Source: Siphonodentalium dalli (taxonomy: Eukaryota; Mollusca; Scaphopoda; Gadilida; Siphonodentaliidae). From it: a DNA stretch of 64,000 nt. Position numbers and translations under genes: made by a program. The stretch is from NCBI GenBank assembly GCA_032622095.1, contig CP136065.1, positions 156,309,577 to 156,373,576 on the forward strand, given 5' to 3'. The notes beneath the pieces were generated by a model. It had not been told where the DNA came from and did no database searches. It saw nothing but the letters and a program-made list of their open reading frames with translations. Shown here piece by piece: positions 46,216 through 57,310 of this stretch (the first letter of the stretch is position 1; each line of letters starts with the position of its first letter).

Positions 46216-47010
46216 CTTGAAAGAACAATTTAGAGTAGGCCTACTCCCTTTATCCAAGATTCATGCTGGCTGTGAAAGACCGATGGGATTATTTTAGCCC
46301 GATCGGTATATTTTAGCCCGATCGGGCTATTATTGATTGATCGGTGGTTCACCCAGACCTGTAGGATATGCGCACTATAGGATATAGATAAGGCGTTTTA
46401 TGTATGGGAGGCCTATTTCACTTGAAAGAACAATTTATAGTAGGCCTACTCACTTTATCCAAGATTCAGGCTGGCTATGAAAGACCGATCGGTCTATTTT
46501 AGCCCGATCGGGCTATTATTGATTGATCAGTGGTTCACCCAGACCTGTAGGGTATGCGCGCTATAGTATATAGATAAGGCGTTTCATGTATGGGAGGCCT
46601 ATTTCACTTGAAAGAACAATTTATAGTAGGCCTACTCCCTTTATCCAAGATTCAGGCTGGCTGTGAAAGACCGATCGGTCTATTTTAGCCCGATCGGTCT
46701 ATTTTAGACCGATCGGGCTATTATTGATTGATCGGTGGTTCACCCAGACCTGTAGGGTATGCGCGCTGTAGTATATAGATAAGGCGTTCCATGTATGGGA
46801 GGCCTATTTCACTTGAAAGAACAATTTAGAGTAGGCCTACTCCCTTTATCCAAGATTCAAGCTGGCTGTGAAAGAACGATCGGTCTATTTTAGCCTGATC
46901 GGTCTACTTTAGCCCGATCGGGCTGTTATTGATTGATCGGTGGTTCACCCAGACCTGTAGGATATACGCGCTATAGCATATAGATACGGCATTTCATGTA
47001 TGGGATACCC
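46216..47010 (+). repeat. Four-unit 186-205-bp tandem repeat
   Basis: Units start with CTTGAAAGAACAATTTA at 46216, 46421, 46607 and 46812. Length variation is largely due to one or two extra 19-bp CCGATCGGTCTATTTTAG modules. Each unit has inverted CCGATCGG and GGCCTACT-type palindromes. Non-coding and highly similar, hence recent. Confidence 0.9.
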
Positions 47011-47157
47011 ATTTCACATTTATTATTCATTTACGATCAAGCACAAATATTTCGCAAAATAACATCTATCCTTTGCGCTTCAGTGTAAATCATTTGCGCA
47101 AATAAAAATTAATATGCATTGATATCACCCCCCTGAATTAATTTTAAATGGCACAGA

Positions 47158-47516
47158 CCCACCATATGAGGGAAGCACCCCCCCCAGTAACCCCAATATC
47201 TCTTTTATGACCATGGAAATGGTAGAGATATGTGCAGGATATATCTCTTTTATAAAATATACTAGATCTCTGGGATGGAGACACAAATTCTTGGGGACAG
47301 GGATGCTGATAATATGAAAATTGGGGTTTTCCCCAATTTCAAGTCAATAAGTACACCATATGAGGGAAGCGAGTCCCCAGTAACCCCGAATTCCATATTT
47401 ATGGCCATGGAAATGGTATATATCTGTGTAGGAGATGTCCCTTTAATAAAATATACTAGAGCTCTGGGAGTGAGGCACCAATTCTTGGGACACCAGGGAC
47501 AGAGATGCTGATATAT
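47158..47516 (+). repeat. Tandem duplication of ~196 bp
   Basis: CACCATATGAGGGAAGC begins units at 47158 and 47354. Both continue AGTAACCCC, ATGGCCATGGAAATGGTA and AAAATATACTAGA-CTCTGGGA, then a dinucleotide-step GGGACAG-GATGCTGAT. Confidence 0.75.
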
Positions 47517-47648
47517 GCATATGGAAATATTTTTTCTTCAATGTTTCAGTATTATATGGGGCTACTACTATATATATGGGTCCATGATAATATACTATGA
47601 GATGGACTCTATCATTCACAATCAGAGGGAAGTAAGGGAGTGTTAGGT

Positions 47649-48245
47649 ATTTGCGCTTAAGCGCAAATATATTGATAGACATATACTTGCGCTTAAGCGC
47701 AAATGAATCTTTTTCACATTTTATATTAACTAATTGCATTTAAGCGTAAATCAGTTACGCTTAATGTAATCATTTACGCTTAAGCATAATTGACTTATGC
47801 GTTATCATAATACATTGGAATTATATTAAGAGCAATAATTTCATCGGCTGTCTTACCTTATATGTATATTTGTATAATCTGATGTATGTTAACTTACTGG
47901 CATTAGTAATGTGGTTGCATCCATTTCAGCTTGAGTATGTGGAGTTCAATGGAGGTGTATATGAATTACGGTTAAGCGCAACTCATTTACGCTTAAGTGG
48001 ATTTCATTTACACTTAAGTGTAATTGAAATGAATTATGCTTAAGCAAATACATGTACCTATCTCCAACTGGTTTCCTCAGTCTGAACATCCATCTTAGTA
48101 TGGGATCTGGGTGGAGTCCTCACCTATGTTTGAGTAATGTTTTATGGCCTGAGTTAATTTGAGTTTAGAGCAAATCACATGGGAGTCTTTTTTACATTTA
48201 TTATTTATTTGCATACAAATATTTGCGCTTAAGCATAAAGCAATT
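47649..48245. repeat. Cluster of CGCTTAAGCG palindromes
   Basis: Nine or more copies of a 16-20-bp dyad centred on CTTAAG. Perfect forms are ATTTGCGCTTAAGCGCAAAT (47649-47668), TTGCGCTTAAGCGCAA (47687) and TTACACTTAAGTGTAA (48008-48023). Imperfect forms lie near 47734, 47755, 47772, 47964, 47985, 48033 and 48220. Symmetric substitutions in both halves of some copies keep the dyad. A related ATTTGCGCAAAT is at 47092. Function unknown. Confidence 0.75.
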
Positions 48246-49059
48246 GCGCGTACTTAGTGCAAATACACAACACTTCTTTACTTCCATCCAATTTTAACTG
48301 TCAATGATTGAGTCCATCTTATGGTATATTTATTTGGGCCTATATAAACTCAAAAAGAAAACATAATTCCATATGGATATCTATATCACTAACAAATACG
48401 GTCTGTACTAGAATAGTGAATAGCAATATGGCACACATGTAGCATTGCACAGGTAATTAAACAGTTTGAAATACACATGTAAGACAACTCTTTCTGCACG
48501 AGACTGTACCTGCTGTAGTTCGATCATAAAATCGGTCAACGATCTGCAACGATTACAAATTTCTATAAATAGTAAAATTTTCAACTGTTACCGTTGTTCA
48601 TTGCTCGATCATGACCACTTTGATTATAATTCTTTCATAACTCGGTCAATGTTCTTCCGTTGGTGATTTCAGGCAATAATTCCTTTTATATCCCTCCCAT
48701 TCGAATTGACTATACCGCTTGTTTTTCGTTTTATTAAGTTGATGTTACGCTATTCCAGCAAACGGCCTCCCTCCACGGAAGCTATTTTCTGAGAACGAAA
48801 GCCGACTCAATCCCGACCAAGTCGGAAGTGTTCGGGTGTTTCCGCGACTGCACACGGCAACTCGTTTGTGTATTTATTTCGCGTTTACAGTGGAATTATT
48901 CGTCCCGATTGAGGGAAAGTAAATAGTTAGTTACGTGGCCGTATAATTAGTACAAACTGATATCTGGTTAGGGCATTTCGTGTATGGGGGGTATTTTATT
49001 CAGTCTTTCCACAGAATAACGCAGGGAACTCAATTGTGAGGTTCAATTTACGTTTCACA
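48246..49059. other. No recognisable feature
   Basis: Unique. The 48466-48666 frame (Cys-rich start) has no family I recognise. Confidence 0.3.
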
Positions 49060-49330
49060 TCACTTTAAAGTGATGTGAAACCCTCTGCACACTGTGGATA
49101 TATGGCGGGAATAGAGGATACTCTTGTTCAAAAGCGTTATCCATATTTTCATAAATGATATATCCAAATAGCATCACAAAACATGATTCTTACACACGAA
49201 ATATAAGTAGTAGCTCACCTTGTCGGATCGGATCGATTGTCATGTTGTTTATCGCGACTAATCCGTCCCACCAATAAAGAACTATTTATTTATTTACAAC
49301 TGCGTATACTTCAAACGTTATAACATGAAC
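49060..49330 (+). repeat. Possible distant R23/R37 copy
   Basis: Order of weak matches to 37010-37260: GTGATGTGAAACCCTCTG, then CTTGTTCAAAAGCGTTAT, then TTTATCGCGACTAATCCGTC, then ACTTCAAACG. Low similarity. Confidence 0.3.
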
Positions 49331-50090
49331 ATCATAAACACATTAGTTCGCAAATATAAAAGACGACAATTGGGTTTCATATAGAGATGTATCAATCAAT
49401 CTAGTGGGTTTGACTAAGATTTTGAGGACACCTGGTTATCATATTTCCATGAATATACAGATATTTTAAAGAAATATCCAGGTGCTCCTCTGTTCATGGT
49501 GTTATATACTGGCTAACTATTCTCAGTTTTAAATAAATGTTGCTATGCTCCTATATCAGCTGCATGTGCCCGACTCAGAGCGAGATTTTGAGTTGTTTAT
49601 GTTAGGCGATGAGTCTGTTCTAAAACATGAATATATCTTCTGTATATTGGGCAGATATAACCTTGTCAGATGTCAGTATTAGAGGATCCTGAAAGTTATG
49701 TTCAACTGACTCCGTTATCTTTTATCTCAGAAGAAATTATATTTGACGGCACACTGTGATCAATGTTGTTGAACAGGCCTTCTATATATACATTTCCATA
49801 TCTCTTGTAACTTTGTATGGAAACTATATTGAATGGACAGACTCAATTGTGTTATAATATCAACATGTAATTAATATTTTAACATGTACCATTCTCTTCC
49901 TCGTAAAAAGTTACCACTTTTAGAATGCCTTGGTGCCATCTCGATTGTATCCCGTGAAGTTATATATAAAACATATACAGACAGACATATATTTGCAAAT
50001 ATATTTAGGCATCAAATGTGACGTTTTAACACGCACGATTTGATTCCTCGTATCATTTGAGAAGAACGTGTTAATTTGCACTAAACATAA
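49331..50090. other. No gene; isolated repeat terminus
   Basis: GTTACCACTTTTAGAATGCC and ACAGACAGACATATATTTGC at 49910-49995 resemble the right terminus of the 145-bp array (52190-52275), so a unit end probably sits here. The rest is unassigned. Confidence 0.4.
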
Positions 50091-52275
50091 TTCTATCAGT
50101 TTTGGTAATCCGCCCGTCCCTATTTAGGACTCAAGTGGCACCACATTTGACATAATTAAACCCCAAACTTACGACTCATTATAGAGATGAATATATATAA
50201 ATAAATTAACATTGGCGAGTATACAAATTCGTATCAATTTAGGGCCCCCACATCTCTCACAGAAATGGCACAAATTTGGCGTATTTAAACCACACGATTA
50301 GATTCCTCGAATCACGGAGAAGAATATGTATCAGTATGGTGGAAATCGGCACTAAACATAATTTATTGTTTATCAATTGTTGTGTCTCTCTCACCCTATC
50401 TCGGATGGCACCACGTTTGACATCTTTAAACTACACAATTAGACTCCTGATACCATGGAGATGATTATTTATAAGTTTAGTGCTGATCGGCGACTAAACA
50501 ATATTTGTTATCAAATTTAGTGCCCACCCCACACCATCTCTCACACAAACAGCACCAATATATCGTCTTTAAATCACATGATTTGATTTTTCATATCATG
50601 GATAAGAATGTTTATCAATTTGGTGAAAATTGGCGCTAAAATTATTGTGTATGTATTCTGGTACCCCTCTCATTTTCAGTGCACCCTGACTCGAATGACG
50701 CCACTTTTAACAGTTTTAAGCTTCACCATTAGACTCATCATACCATGTGGAGGATTTTTTAAAAGTTTGGTAGCAATGGGTGACTAAAACAATTCTTAAC
50801 AATGTTAGTGCACCCCCCCCCCATTCTCACATCCAAACTACACCAATTTGGCGTCTTTAAATCACACAATTAGTTCCTTGTTTCATGGAGAAGAATGTGT
50901 ATCAATTTGGTGGAAATCCGCGCTAAAATCATTTGTGGATGATTTTGTAAAAGTGTTTGTATAAAATTGCGAGTATACAAATCCGTATACAATTTAGGGC
51001 CCCCATATCTCTCAACCAAAACGGCACTAATTTAGCGTATCTAAACCAAACGATTAGATTTCTCGTATCACGGAGAATATATATCAATCTGGTGGAAATC
51101 GGCGCTAAACATATTGTTCATCTTTTTTGTGTTCCTCTCACCCTCTATGTATCCTGACTCGAATGGCCCATGTGTGACAGTTTGCGACATCCTTAAACCA
51201 CCCACTTAGACTCCTCATATCATGGAGATGATTATTGATAAGTTTGGTACTAATCGGCGACTAAACCAGTGTTGATCAAATGTAGTGCTCACTAACCCCC
51301 AACTGTCACCCAAACAGCACCAACATGGCGTCTTTAAATCACACGATCATACTCCTCGTATTGTGGATAAGAGTGCGTATCACTTTGGTGGAAATTGTCG
51401 CTAACTTATTGCGTATCAATCTTGGTGCCCCTCTGCCTTTCCCTGACTCGAATGACGCCACTTTTGACGGATTTAAGCCACACCATACCATGGGGATGCT
51501 AAGTATAAATGTGGTGGCGTCTAAACCCATTCAAATTGAGTGCCCCTTCCACAAACTTTCATCCAAATGACAGCAATTTGGAGTCTTTAAATCGCACAAT
51601 TAGATTCCTTTTATCATGAAAACGAATATACAGCAATTTGGTGGAAATCGGCGCTAAAATTAGTTTTATCAATATTGGTGGCCCTCTCCCCTCTGTGCAT
51701 CCCTGACGCGAATGGCGCCACGTTTGACATATTTAAACAGCACCATTAAATTCCTCATATCATGGCAATGATTATATAAAAGTTTCGTGGCAATCGGCGG
51801 CAAACATTTTGTCTGCCCCTCCCCTGTTCTGCCCCTGACAACGGCGTCACTTTAGAAAATTCTAAGCCGAACCATTATCTTTCTCACAAAACGTTACCCC
51901 TAGTAGACCCGTTTGGTGCCATCTAGATGGTCCATCGGCGCTAAACTTAGTTTATCAATTTTGGTGTCCCTCTCCCCTTCCATGCGTACCTGACTCGAAC
52001 GGCGCCACTTTCGACATATTTAAACCATACCATCAGATTCCTTATATCATGAGGATGATTATATATAAGTTTCGTGGCAATCGGCGACATTTTGTTCCTG
52101 CCCCTCCCCATTTTTTCCCCTGACAACAACCGCGTCACTTTAGAAAATTCTAACCCGCACCATTGTCTTTCTCATGAAAAGTTACCCCTAGTAGACCCAT
52201 TTAGTGCCATATAGATGGTCCCCTGTGAATTTCTATAGAACACAGACAGACAGACACACAGACATTCGCAAATAG
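50091..52275 (+). repeat. 145-bp tandem repeat array (about 15 units)
   Basis: Units recur roughly every 140-150 bp. Each contains a GGCGCCAC[G/T]TTTGACAT-TTTAAACC phrase, CACACGATTAGATTCCTC, ATCATGGAGA-GATTAT, TTTGGTGGAAATCGGCGCTA and CACCCTCT-CCTGACTCGAA. Alternate units differ, suggesting a dimeric higher-order unit. The right end is ACAGACAGACAGACACACAG then ACATTCGCAAATAG. An inverted short block is at 32741-33240. All frames within are shadows. Confidence 0.8.
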
Positions 52276-52344
52276 AAGAAGAAGATAGTCCTTATAAAAC
52301 CTGACCGAAATAAGAGCAATTTTCGGACTCGTGAATGTATTACA

Positions 52345-52520
52345 TAGATACGAACGAACGAATATTTTATTATAGTGACATGTGGTTATAGTGTATAAAA
52401 CATATCACATACAGGTGTTAACAATGTCAAGTCAGGGCCAATAAGGCCTATAAGTTACTTTAAACAAAATAATAAAGAAAATTGTTGTGCACATTCATGG
52501 AATAGAAAAGGTTTTGCTAA
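52345..52520 (-). repeat. Possible LINE 3' end with (TTCG)n tail
   Basis: On the minus strand, AATAAAATATTCGTTCGTTC ends a segment containing GGCCTTATTGGCCCTGACTT. CR1/L2-type LINEs often end in short tandem repeats. No reverse transcriptase is identifiable upstream (52520-53100 minus). Confidence 0.35.
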
Positions 52521-53101
52521 GAAGATGTTGATACATAGATACGTATGTCGTGTTTGGGCGAAGGACTTCGCTCTGTCTGTATTTCATGTAATTGGGGGGT
52601 TACAACGTAGACCCTTCTTGTAAATATCGACTAAATAATTCATCGACAACATATATAACAAACAGTTTATATTTAAGTGGATCAATGGTTGTAAATTGTG
52701 GTAAATAGGAAGATTGAACGGTAGCTGTTCGGGCCAATGTATCACGTTCCGTTCGGCTATCCATTAAGAGACCTACATATCAGGTCTGGCTCTTTCTGTA
52801 AAACTGCGCGGGATAACATCGATGAAATAAATGTAATTGATGTCGCATGAATCTGTCTAGGAGTCTCGCCAATTCGGAAACAGGTGCATGATGACGTGGG
52901 AAATTAGACTTGATTATTTTATTTGCTTATTGGTGCCAAATGTCGAGACTTCTTAGTTTGCCTCTTAAAGCACACACCAATGGTCTCATCATTTCAAATA
53001 AGAGTAGCATGGTCATCCGGGCGGTATGCTTCACTCCTTCTCAAGTAAGATCTATACATTCTTTAGATCATGTCATATCTACCCTGCCTATAAGGCCGTA
53101 G
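52521..53101. other. No recognisable feature
   Basis: Unique sequence. The 52910-53101 frame is not recognised. Confidence 0.3.
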
Positions 53102-53513
53102 AGATCATAATCCACCAGTACGAAACTTTGGAACTTTTTGAAGTTTTGACAGGGAACCTTATAAAGTCGAAAAAATAACACAGGGAATATATTTATTGCT
53201 TAGTATCTGTTCCTTAATAATGTACTTCACTGTAGGTGAATGTCCCAACTCCAAATTGCATGTTTTTCTGTGATTGTGAGCCGATATAGCAAAAACATTG
53301 AATTAATTACCCAGGAAAAATTCCATAATTGTAAGCGACGCAAAGCTTAAATAGTGAAATTTCGAGTTGGGACCTTCACTTACAGTGAAGTATATTATTA
53401 AGGAACAGATAATAACTGAGAAATATGTTCCCCGCGTTATTTTTTCAACTTTATAAGGTTCCCTGTCAAAACTTCAAAAAGGTCCAAGGTTTTGTACTGG
53501 TGGAATATGATCT
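53102..53513. mobile_element. Fold-back MITE
   Basis: A 412-bp imperfect palindrome with arms of about 150 bp. AGATCATAATCCACCAGTAC at the left is inverted at the right. Inside, TTTGAAGTTTTGACAGGGAA, CCTTATAAAGT-GAAAAAATAACGC and TTATTAAGGAACAGATA repeat in inverted form. Just outside, GATCTATACATTCTT occurs at 53049 and 53549. Confidence 0.8.
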
Positions 53514-53683
53514 ATACGCGCGTTAGCCAGAGTAGAGATTCATGGCATGATCTATACATTCTTGGACTCGTTGCGCCCCAAGAGTTGAGTGAATTTTTTT
53601 ATAGAGAGTTTGTCCATATAGTAGGTATACAATATAAGTCAATGAGAATCACGTTGCTTTGAACATTGCTATTATTGTGTGAG

Positions 53684-53699
53684 TCTCCCCCCCCCCCCC
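53684..53699. repeat. Poly-C tract
   Basis: A run of about 12 C interrupted at the edges. Similar tracts occur at 2144, 13315, 14251, 50813, 56868 and 57745. Confidence 0.8.
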
Positions 53700-53794
53700 T
53701 ACCGCGACAATGTTGTATGAGATCGATTGCCAAATTAAAACCAACGCAGAGTGTGCCGTTCATTGGCAGTACATGGTAATTGAACGCATGATGT

Positions 53795-54325
53795 TTTTAA
53801 AGACACGGGCGGCATTGGCGGTGGGTATGCTGTTGAAATATTCAGCTCCGTCAAAAACCGCCATAAACAGAAAGAATAGTAAAATATAGACAAACTTTTT
53901 TCTGATACCAATCAGAAATATGGCATAAACAGTATGTTATTGTCAAATGTTATTCCTTTGTTATGTAAACAAACGCAAAAAACGTTACAGAACCTGGCTA
54001 TTGTTTAGATCCGGATATGGTAAACATAAAGAACGTCATTGGTTACTGTTTTCCTGATATGGAAATCATAAAGAGCGTTTATATCATTTGTGTGTGGTTG
54101 GCCAATAGAATTGCGCTGTGTTATGTAAACAGAAGCAAAACTTCTGTAACACGAGCAGGTTCTTGTTTACGTACACCATCGTAAGTCTTGACGACAATAT
54201 ACTATCTACGCGCTGATTATGTTTGGCATATGAACAAAACCATATATATTTTAATATTCCTTCTGTTGATGGCGAATTGAACAAATATGAACATTTCTGC
54301 AACGAACACAGCCCGTGCCTTTAAA
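53795..54325. mobile_element. MITE flanked by TTAA, copy 2
   Basis: Begins TTTTTAAAGACACGGGCGG and ends GCCCGTGCCTTTAAAC. Colinear with 964-1499 at a similarity that leaves occasional indels (for example a 4-6-bp loss near 54170). Ends again sit inside TTAA. Confidence 0.75.
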
Positions 54326-54382
54326 CCATGACGTTACAAGTCGAGCAAGCTAACCCACGGACAATCGGGTCACTATACATCA

Positions 54383-54690
54383 TTTAACCCTTTCATGACG
54401 GGAGCCGCGTTGGTGCAGCAATAAAGTTCATGTGCCAGTGCACTCTCTTAGATATGCGAGTTCCCCATAGGGAACCTCGAATATATACACGTATAAGAGA
54501 ATGCACTGGCTTACAAGATCAAATTAAATATTGTTTGGCCAATACATTCTCTTATAAATGCGAGGCTCCCTATTGGAGACACACATTATATATGCGAGCT
54601 ACCTATGGGAGATTCGCATATATAATAGAATGCATTGGCACAGGGTTTTCGCAAACTTCGAGAAGCTACAGTCATGGGAGGGTTAAATTT
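54383..54690. mobile_element. Serial hairpin element, unit 1
   Basis: Bounded by TTTAACCCTTTCATGACGGG (54383) and an inverted CATGGGAGGGTTAAAT (ending about 54690). It contains two hairpins: 54435-54509 (CCAGTGCACTCTCTTAGATA against TATAAGAGAATGCACTGG) and 54537-54639 (CCAATACATTCTCTTATAAA against TATAATAGAATGCATTGG). Both loops include a GCGAG-CTC...GGGA core. Non-coding. Confidence 0.65.
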
Positions 54691-54814
54691 GCTTTTGCCT
54701 GATAAGCTGAAATTAATTTGGGAAATTTTGACTAATTTATGTCAAATGGCACAGTGCACCTTTAATCACAGGAGCCTGCCAAAACAAGACTTCATGTGAT
54801 TATATACATGTATG

Positions 54815-55030
54815 AGTAGCTTTAACACTTTCATGACAGGTACTTATTGAAATTTTGCGAAAACCCTGTGCCAATGCATTCTCTTATATATGCGAGTCTC
54901 ACATTGTATGGGTACCTCGCATATTTAAGAGAATGTATTGGCCTAACAATACTTACCTTTACCTTTTAATCCAATGCATTCTCGTATATATGCGAGTCTC
55001 GCATTAAGTAATGCACAGGCTAATTATGAA
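54815..55030. mobile_element. Serial hairpin element, unit 2
   Basis: Starts TTTAACACTTTCATGACAGG. Hairpin 54871-54942 pairs CCAATGCATTCTCTTATATA with TTTAAGAGAATGTATTGG. A half hairpin follows at 54971-55008. The left flank TTTTGCGAAAACCCTGTGCC is the inverse of unit 1's right flank GGCACAGGGTTTTCGCAAA, so the two units form a larger inverted pair. Confidence 0.6.
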
Positions 55031-56155
55031 ATGGTTGCATCAATTGTAATTTAAATCCACATATCTGGTTTTATTTTGGAAATAAATCGTACATAAATGA
55101 ACAATATTGAATAATTTCTTTCTGGGAACCGACCACGGCGCACATCAGGACGTCACGAGCTACATGGGCGCGCAAAATACCAGACATGATTGCGTCGATG
55201 TCCAGACAGCTGAGACTCGTATTACACGGACTGGCTAAACCATTCCATCTGCATGCCAACAACGTCGTGTTTTATTATTATAAATATATATATATTTACT
55301 GCATGAAAACAAAAGAGGGCAATAGTACTGTCCATTAGAAGCCTATTTTATGTAACTTGCAACTCGAGGAAATGAGTTGAGATCAAATCGAAACAATGCG
55401 TGTGGAATCGGTTTTTTTTTTTTCGCAGAGAGTGTGAGGTGTGAAAATATTTTCGAAAAGATCCTGGTGCATATAAATCATGTCCGGCCAAACAGTCGAG
55501 CGCGTGGTTCAATTGAAAAACAATTGTACTGAAAAATGTGAATGTGGAAACATGGATTATTAAAATGCCTTATTAATTAACTGGGAAAACAAGCTTTCTC
55601 ATTCTCAACGCAATAGACATTTTGATGGTATACTTCCCGAAGATTGAAGATCAGTCGCTAATGAGGGAATGTTCTCATTGACACACTGCTAATCAAAGAC
55701 TAGCCATAATGGTCGCGTGTATTTTATTTAAATGTGTCGGTATTTGTAATTATGTCATTCTAGTCAAACTAGTAATTTAACCCAATTGGTATATAATTTA
55801 TAACATCATCGGCAACCAGTCGTTTTCACACCCTTTATATGAAAGATGTCTATATTCTACAAATATGTCAAACAACTTGTACGTATTACTATATATAAGA
55901 CTATCATTAGTGTAATAAATCAACTTGAGATAACAGCTAGATATATTATGTCCGTACACACAACTATTTCAGCGATGGATGAACTGAGATTTGATATCTA
56001 GAGTTTTGTTATCGATCTCTGTCAAACTAGGGGCAAGCACCCGTGGTTCAAGCTGTTGTTGGTAAGACACCACAAAACATGCCAAATGTGTGATGGGCGC
56101 AAGTATAGGCAGCTCCAGTGAGTGCATTCTAGTTTATATTTAAAAACAAGATGAT
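55031..56155. other. No recognisable feature
   Basis: Unique AT-rich sequence; a T9-10 run near 55413. No repeat match noted. Confidence 0.35.
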
Positions 56156-56535
56156 ACCTTATTTGTTCGGAAATATTGGTGTATTATATAGTAGTTATAT
56201 ATAACATTCTGACCACAGTTGCCAGTCGGGGGTTCGTGGAATATGCCCATATGCATCTAGGAGAATCCTTCGACTGAGTACTTTGGTCAGAATGTTAGCG
56301 CAAACAACTGGGAGTTTGGACACAGATGATGTATCAGCTTGTTTGAAAAATAGTATAACGTATGCTCGTATAGCTAAAATACTATTTAATATATCGTTAT
56401 CCTAGTGTGTTACATTTTTCCTCGTTTCTGGTCGCATTTGCGATCGCCTCGGCTATTTTGAATGCGTGATACTCATCAACTCGAAACCACGTGCATGATT
56501 CCACACCGTGTATTTTGTGTGCTCTGGTGAATTTA
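56156..56535 (+). mobile_element. Diverged copy of the 19.9-kb TIR element
   Basis: Colinear with 20046-20370: CCTTATTTGTTCGGAAAT, AACATTCTGACCACAGTTGC, CTTTGGTCAGAATGTTAGCG, CAGCTTGTTTGAAAAATAGT and GATACTCATCAACTCGAAAC then CACGTG. The hairpin interior is kept; the terminal inverted repeat is degraded. Confidence 0.65.
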
Positions 56536-56959
56536 ACTCAGCATAAATCGATGTCATCATGAAAGCTCCTTCATTTTTCTCCAAACAAGACCCACCGTGT
56601 ACCAGCTTGTGTCATGAATTCAAGTACGTCATGAGGATAATCGGGATTTGTATTCTACTGCCGCGAGCGAAATTTGACGCTAATACAAGTTCGCAAACTC
56701 CACAAGAATAGCCATGTTAATATCAATAATTTATCATAGAGCTAAATTGGATTTTTTGTTGAAGAATTGGATTTTTTTTAAATGTCGTAAACATTCAAGG
56801 TTAAGATGAGCTTAGCAGTTTCTCTCATTAGTTGCATTTCGTAATCCAATTAGGTAAGGGGCCACCCCCCCCCCATTGGAATCCGGCTCTATAATTTGGG
56901 GTGGGGGTGGCATCCGGACTTTACGTTATAACAGATATTAGGTATCCAGAATACTCGGT

Positions 56960-57310
56960 GTGTCTAATTAGTGCCCGGGCAAGCCCGGACACGCCCGGAC
57001 ACGCCCGGTCAAGCCCGGGCGGGCCCGGACAGCCACACGGGCCAGCGGACAGTGTTATATGATAGCTTATGGTAGTATGATACAAAATAAGCATATATTA
57101 TGAAAAATGACTTGCTGTGTCATCCACCGGCGGATTTATTAACCCATTAAATGCCGATATTGACTAAAAGAACCCGGGAGAGTCCGGGCACACAGGGACC
57201 CGATCAGATTATATATTGATGACTAATGGTAGTGAGGCACTCACTAAAGGTATACTGTGAAGATTGACTCGCCATCTCATTCACGACCGGCTTCATTGAC
57301 CCCTTAAATG
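56960..57310 (+). repeat. CCCGGGC-containing satellite, left block
   Basis: Two diverged units of about 170-180 bp. Each has a run of GCCCGGGCAAGCCCGGACA type, then TATGGTAGT-A-ACA, CCACCGGCGGATTTATTAAC and CCCATTAAATGCCGATATTG. A third unit forms the outer tip of the fold-back left arm (57310-57490). Further units lie at 59280-59700. Confidence 0.7.

Noticed and set aside
47649-48245. Telomere- or origin-like repeat
   Set aside because: Motifs are dyads with irregular spacing, unlike telomeric tandem repeats, and no evidence links them to an origin.
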